Shown here piece by piece: positions 61,376 to 64,000 of a stretch of 64,000 bases of DNA (position 1 is the stretch's first letter; every line of letters begins with the position of its first letter). The stretch is from Paenibacillus foliorum (GTDB lineage Bacteria; Bacillota; Bacilli; Paenibacillales; NBRC-103111). The DNA lies in assembly GCF_013141765.1 (NCBI RefSeq), contig NZ_WHOD01000128.1, positions 62,001 through 126,000 on the forward strand, read 5' to 3'. The notes under the pieces are model-generated. The model made no database searches. It was not told the origin of the DNA and saw only the letters and a program-made list of their open reading frames with translations. The translations under genes and the position numbers were made by a program.

Positions 61376-62455
61376 ATGATTGCATTTTACAGGAAATATT
61401 GGAAAACCGCTTTTGATATCGCTTTAATAATACTTACAGTGTATTTGTTTATGCTGCTATTTAGCTACTTATACCGAATCGCTACACCGATTTTTCTAGC
61501 GTTTGTCATCTATTTGATCATAGAGCCGCTAGCTCGCTTTTTGCATAGAAGAGGTCTGGCCAAAAGTATAGCTTCCGCCATCTCGACCTTCATCTTCGTA
61601 CTAGTGATTCTTGGGGCGATGACTGGAATTGGTGTTATCTTCACGAGCCAAATCATGAATCTTCAGGACAAATTACCTGAGTACTCAGCAATCCTGCAAA
61701 ATCAGCTTATTTCTAAAACTGCTTTATTCCAGAACAGGATTGAAGCATTGCCGGATGATGTACTCCAAAAAGTGGCTGAATATACGACTCAAATCACACA
61801 AAAAGCAACCGCTATTGCTGTATCGTTTTTGACGGGAACCTTTACTTTACTGACCAGCTTTTCTACATTCGTTGTTAATTTCGTAATAGCTATTATTCTA
61901 GCCTACTTCCTTAGTATCGAAATCGAAACCTGGAACCGCATAGCTAAAGATAAGACACCAAAAACATTTAAGTCGGCTTATACTTTTTTGAAGGACAATG
62001 TTTTGAAGGGCATTATTGGATATATTAAAGCCCAAGCAAAGCTGATCAGTCTGACCTTTACTGTTATTTTTATCGCATTGGTACTGCTTGGGGTTAATAA
62101 TTCTTTCTCTATTGCCTTGCTTTCGGCTATTTTCGATGTTCTTCCGTTGCTCGGTGTATCCACTTTATTTATACCTTGGATCATCTACTTGTTCGTTGTC
62201 GGTCAAACGGCTCTAGCTGTTTGGTTAACCATATTGCTCGGAGTTGTAATTCTTGTTCGGCAAATCATGGAACCAAAAATTACTGGTGATTCCTTAGGCG
62301 TATCGGCTTTTACCATGCTTTCCTTCATGATCATTTCACTCTCCTTATTCGGAGTGTCGGGACTGATACTATCCCCTATTCTGATCATCACAATTAAAGC
62401 ATTGTACGAGCAAGGCTATCTACAGCGCTGGATTCGTTGGCCGGAAGGTGAATAA
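61376..62455 (+). CDS. AI-2E/PerM-family permease (YtvI-like)
   Basis: 359 aa, about eight helices. The family block VIYLIIEPLARFLHRRGLAK near residue 45 and the C-terminal PRQ-like region LVRQIMEPKITGDSLGVS (AI-2E_transport signature) are present. GAGGTG precedes the ATG, 26 bases after the HxlR gene. Relatives export small molecules or take part in Na+ homeostasis; substrate unknown. Confidence 0.88.
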   Translation: MIAFYRKYWKTAFDIALIILTVYLFMLLFSYLYRIATPIFLAFVIYLIIEPLARFLHRRGLAKSIASAISTFIFVLVILGAMTGIGVIFTSQIMNLQDKLPEYSAILQNQLISKTALFQNRIEALPDDVLQKVAEYTTQITQKATAIAVSFLTGTFTLLTSFSTFVVNFVIAIILAYFLSIEIETWNRIAKDKTPKTFKSAYTFLKDNVLKGIIGYIKAQAKLISLTFTVIFIALVLLGVNNSFSIALLSAIFDVLPLLGVSTLFIPWIIYLFVVGQTALAVWLTILLGVVILVRQIMEPKITGDSLGVSAFTMLSFMIISLSLFGVSGLILSPILIITIKALYEQGYLQRWIRWPEGE

Positions 62456-62481
62456 TCAGCTGTTCAGCTTATAGCTTAAAT

Positions 62482-62519
62482 AGCAAATAACCCACTCCTG
62501 TTAGAATGGGTTATTTGCT
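62482..62519. terminator. Hairpin after the AI-2E-family gene
   Basis: 13-bp perfect stem AGCAAATAACCCA with TGGGTTATTTGCT between converging genes; T residues lie within the arms, none after. Confidence 0.6.
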
Positions 62520-62544
62520 GTCTTGGTTTATTGGGATAAGCAGA

Positions 62545-62781
62545 CTATTGCTGCAAGTACTTCCGTTCCGCCCTTTGTGTAAAAAAATTCATCAAAAATA
62601 AGGTTACCGCAATATCATCTACAGGAATTAACGGCATAACATCCGGTATTATGCAATAAACAAGAGCAGGAACTGCAAACAACAGCTTTTCCCAAATGGG
62701 GATTTTTGGTGAAAATAACAGAGGTCCGATGCGCCGGAGAACATGGCCCCAGTAACGGAACGAAATCAATCGTTTCCACAT
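62545..62781 (-). CDS. DUF1232 (YkvA-like) small membrane protein
   Basis: 78 aa. LLFAVPALVYCIIPDVMPLIPVDDIAV contains the DUF1232 motif (YxxxPxDxxP; seen here as YCIIPDVMPL) in one hydrophobic hairpin. GGGGGGATC precedes the ATG. Converges on the AI-2E gene; follows the LysM-peptidase gene. Role unknown. Confidence 0.85.
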   Translation of the reverse strand: MWKRLISFRYWGHVLRRIGPLLFSPKIPIWEKLLFAVPALVYCIIPDVMPLIPVDDIAVTLFLMNFFTQRAERKYLQQ

Positions 62782-62849
62782 GTACGATCCCCCCTAGAGT
62801 GTAACGAATTAAAAGTACTAGTTTTTGTTGTCTATAATCTATTATAACT

Positions 62850-64000
62850 CTATATGACCAGTCCTTCCAGCATGATTCCTATCACCTCATCATACATACT
62901 GCGAAATTGTGTGAGCGGTAGAGGGTTTACCCCGAAACCCGCTTCAACCGTGAAACCAGGCCTCCGAAACTCCTGAATAAACCAATCCTTATAGCCTGCG
63001 TCACTCCCTTGCAGCTTTACTGCCCGATATCGACTCACCTTCGCTAGACGTTTGGCCAATTGCTCTGCTTCAATAGGCTCCAAGTCGCGATAATTCCAGT
63101 AAATTTCTTGCCCTTGTGTATGTAAAGCAATCACTAGGCTAAAGTCGTGCTCTTTAGTAAAATCAGCCATCGCTTTGGCCTCCGGTTCAGTTAAAGGAGC
63201 TGTACTTGTGTAATCCCTAGGTCCTGAGCCCACTACTTCTCTACGATCCCGCTCAAGCTCCCAGCCGGCTGGAAACTGATCATTCAAATCTACTCCGCGG
63301 ATATTGGACTTCCAGCCTGAGAAATCTGAGCAACCAAAGTTCCACTCTAACAGCAATTCGTAGAAAGGGTTGTCCGGCATTGCTCCCACATGTACAAGCT
63401 CTACCCCGTCAGGGTTAACCATTGGCACAATCCATAGGGATGTTTGCTCAAAAAGCTTGCGTACATCTCTGCCTCTTAATAAATTACCCAATCGATAGGC
63501 TTCTGCATACTCTTCAATAAACTTCATCAGCAGCAAGGTCGTAATCCATTCATTTGCATGAAAGGCTCCGTTATAATGAACTTGTTTGGGGCCGCTGCCC
63601 AGACGAATTACAGGTATGCTTTTCCCCAGAACAGAGTCCCCTATGGAACCCGTAACCAGAAACGGATACCTCTGCCTCAGCATCTCTAAATCCACGATCA
63701 GTTCCGTATAACCATACTCACTATCCGTATGAACTATAGACTTTCTTTTATTGTACGGAAGTACTAGTGTCTGGCCAATTTGTAAGCTCTCAGGATCTGC
63801 CTTGGGGTTGGCTGCTACCAAATCCTCTAGTAAAATCCCTAGTCGACATGCAATCTCAAAGAAAGTAGTATCCCCGGCTTGAATCAAATATAAAGGTGCA
63901 GATGGTGGCGGAATTTGCAGCACCAGTCCTGGGGAAATGTAGCCTTGCTCCATTAGCTGTGGGTTCAGACTGTATAAAGAGGTTAAGTTGATCCCATGAC
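62850..64000 (-). CDS. LysM plus M14 gamma-D-glutamyl-DAP endopeptidase, 5' end outside window
   Basis: The frame is open to base 64000, so the true start lies beyond the window; the ATG at 63953 is internal to a LysM domain. Visible are the end of one LysM repeat (LYSLNPQLMEQGYISPGLVL), a second complete LysM (YLIQAGDTTFFEIACRLGI to LQIGQTLVLP), and an M14 carboxypeptidase domain with the zinc histidine and glutamate in FHANEW, the third ligand in ALHTQGQ, and the catalytic glutamate in FTVEAGFG. Resembles sporulation endopeptidase I, which cleaves the gamma-D-Glu to DAP bond of peptidoglycan. Confidence 0.9.
   Translation of the reverse strand, partial: HGINLTSLYSLNPQLMEQGYISPGLVLQIPPPSAPLYLIQAGDTTFFEIACRLGILLEDLVAANPKADPESLQIGQTLVLPYNKRKSIVHTDSEYGYTELIVDLEMLRQRYPFLVTGSIGDSVLGKSIPVIRLGSGPKQVHYNGAFHANEWITTLLLMKFIEEYAEAYRLGNLLRGRDVRKLFEQTSLWIVPMVNPDGVELVHVGAMPDNPFYELLLEWNFGCSDFSGWKSNIRGVDLNDQFPAGWELERDRREVVGSGPRDYTSTAPLTEPEAKAMADFTKEHDFSLVIALHTQGQEIYWNYRDLEPIEAEQLAKRLAKVSRYRAVKLQGSDAGYKDWFIQEFRRPGFTVEAGFGVNPLPLTQFRSMYDEVIGIMLEGLVI

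Noticed and set aside
1..64000. CRISPR arrays, tRNA, rRNA, insertion sequences, prophage genes, origin boxes
   Set aside because: Read for repeated spacers, transposase or integrase motifs, tRNA arms and DnaA-box clusters; none could be supported.

Overview
The window looks like a chromosomal segment of a Gram-positive, spore-forming member of the Paenibacillaceae, most likely Paenibacillus. This is inferred from gene content and signals: strong AGGAGG-type ribosome sites, many TTG and GTG starts, intrinsic terminators after most genes, and a gene set shared with Bacillus relatives (yugP-, tpx-, ytpB-, yesL- and ypsC-like genes, an SscA/YjcZ-like peptide, and a LysM plus M14 peptidase of the sporulation endopeptidase type). 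I see no rRNA, tRNA, insertion sequence, prophage or CRISPR array. The segment reads as stable chromosome.

Layout. 0-7 kb: end of a MerR regulator, a YugP peptidase, a GltC-like LysR regulator divergent from thiol peroxidase tpx, a DUF1499-like gene, xylulokinase xylB behind a XylR-type operator, a small transaldolase, a candidate 6S RNA and a YesL-like membrane protein. 7-20 kb: a 28-aa sporulation-type peptide, a DEAD-box helicase, a DUF4178/DUF4247 pair, YitT, TatA, a six-hairpin glycosidase with its MFS permease, a DUF4015 protein, ung with a flavin reductase, a peroxiredoxin and pfkA. 20-32 kb: a terpene synthase ytpB coupled to an unknown gene, a MATE and MFS pair, a MacB-like ABC exporter with its adaptor, a nitroreductase, a YebC-family protein, a cold-shock protein and a methyltransferase.

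31.7-33.5 kb is rich in RNA. A yybP-ykoY manganese riboswitch with two tandem terminators precedes a TerC-family exporter that carries an AbrB-like tail. A 59-aa membrane protein follows, then two ~106-nt tandem repeats whose stems differ by compensatory base changes. The repeats lie directly in front of a PepF-like peptidase that has a signal peptide. 35-50 kb: a PAS-GGDEF diguanylate cyclase, a secreted beta-propeller protein, DUF92, a GAF-HD-GYP phosphodiesterase, a CapA-like protein and a three-gene ABC-2 exporter. 50-64 kb: an O-methyltransferase, a ypsC-like rRNA methyltransferase behind a 29-aa leader ORF, a sugar-acid operon with a cre site, a DHH phosphoesterase, a c-di-GMP-I riboswitch in front of an unknown 99-aa gene, a HesB-like protein without cysteine ligands, threonine synthase, an HxlR regulator divergent from a second SDR gene, and a truncated LysM-peptidase gene at the edge.

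Two themes link genes. One is cyclic di-GMP: a synthase at 36 kb, a phosphodiesterase at 41-42 kb and a riboswitch at 56.5 kb. The other is pentose and sugar-acid use: xylB, transaldolase, pfkA and the mannonate-dehydratase-like operon under a cre site. The strongest candidate for something undescribed is the covarying tandem RNA at 33220-33429.
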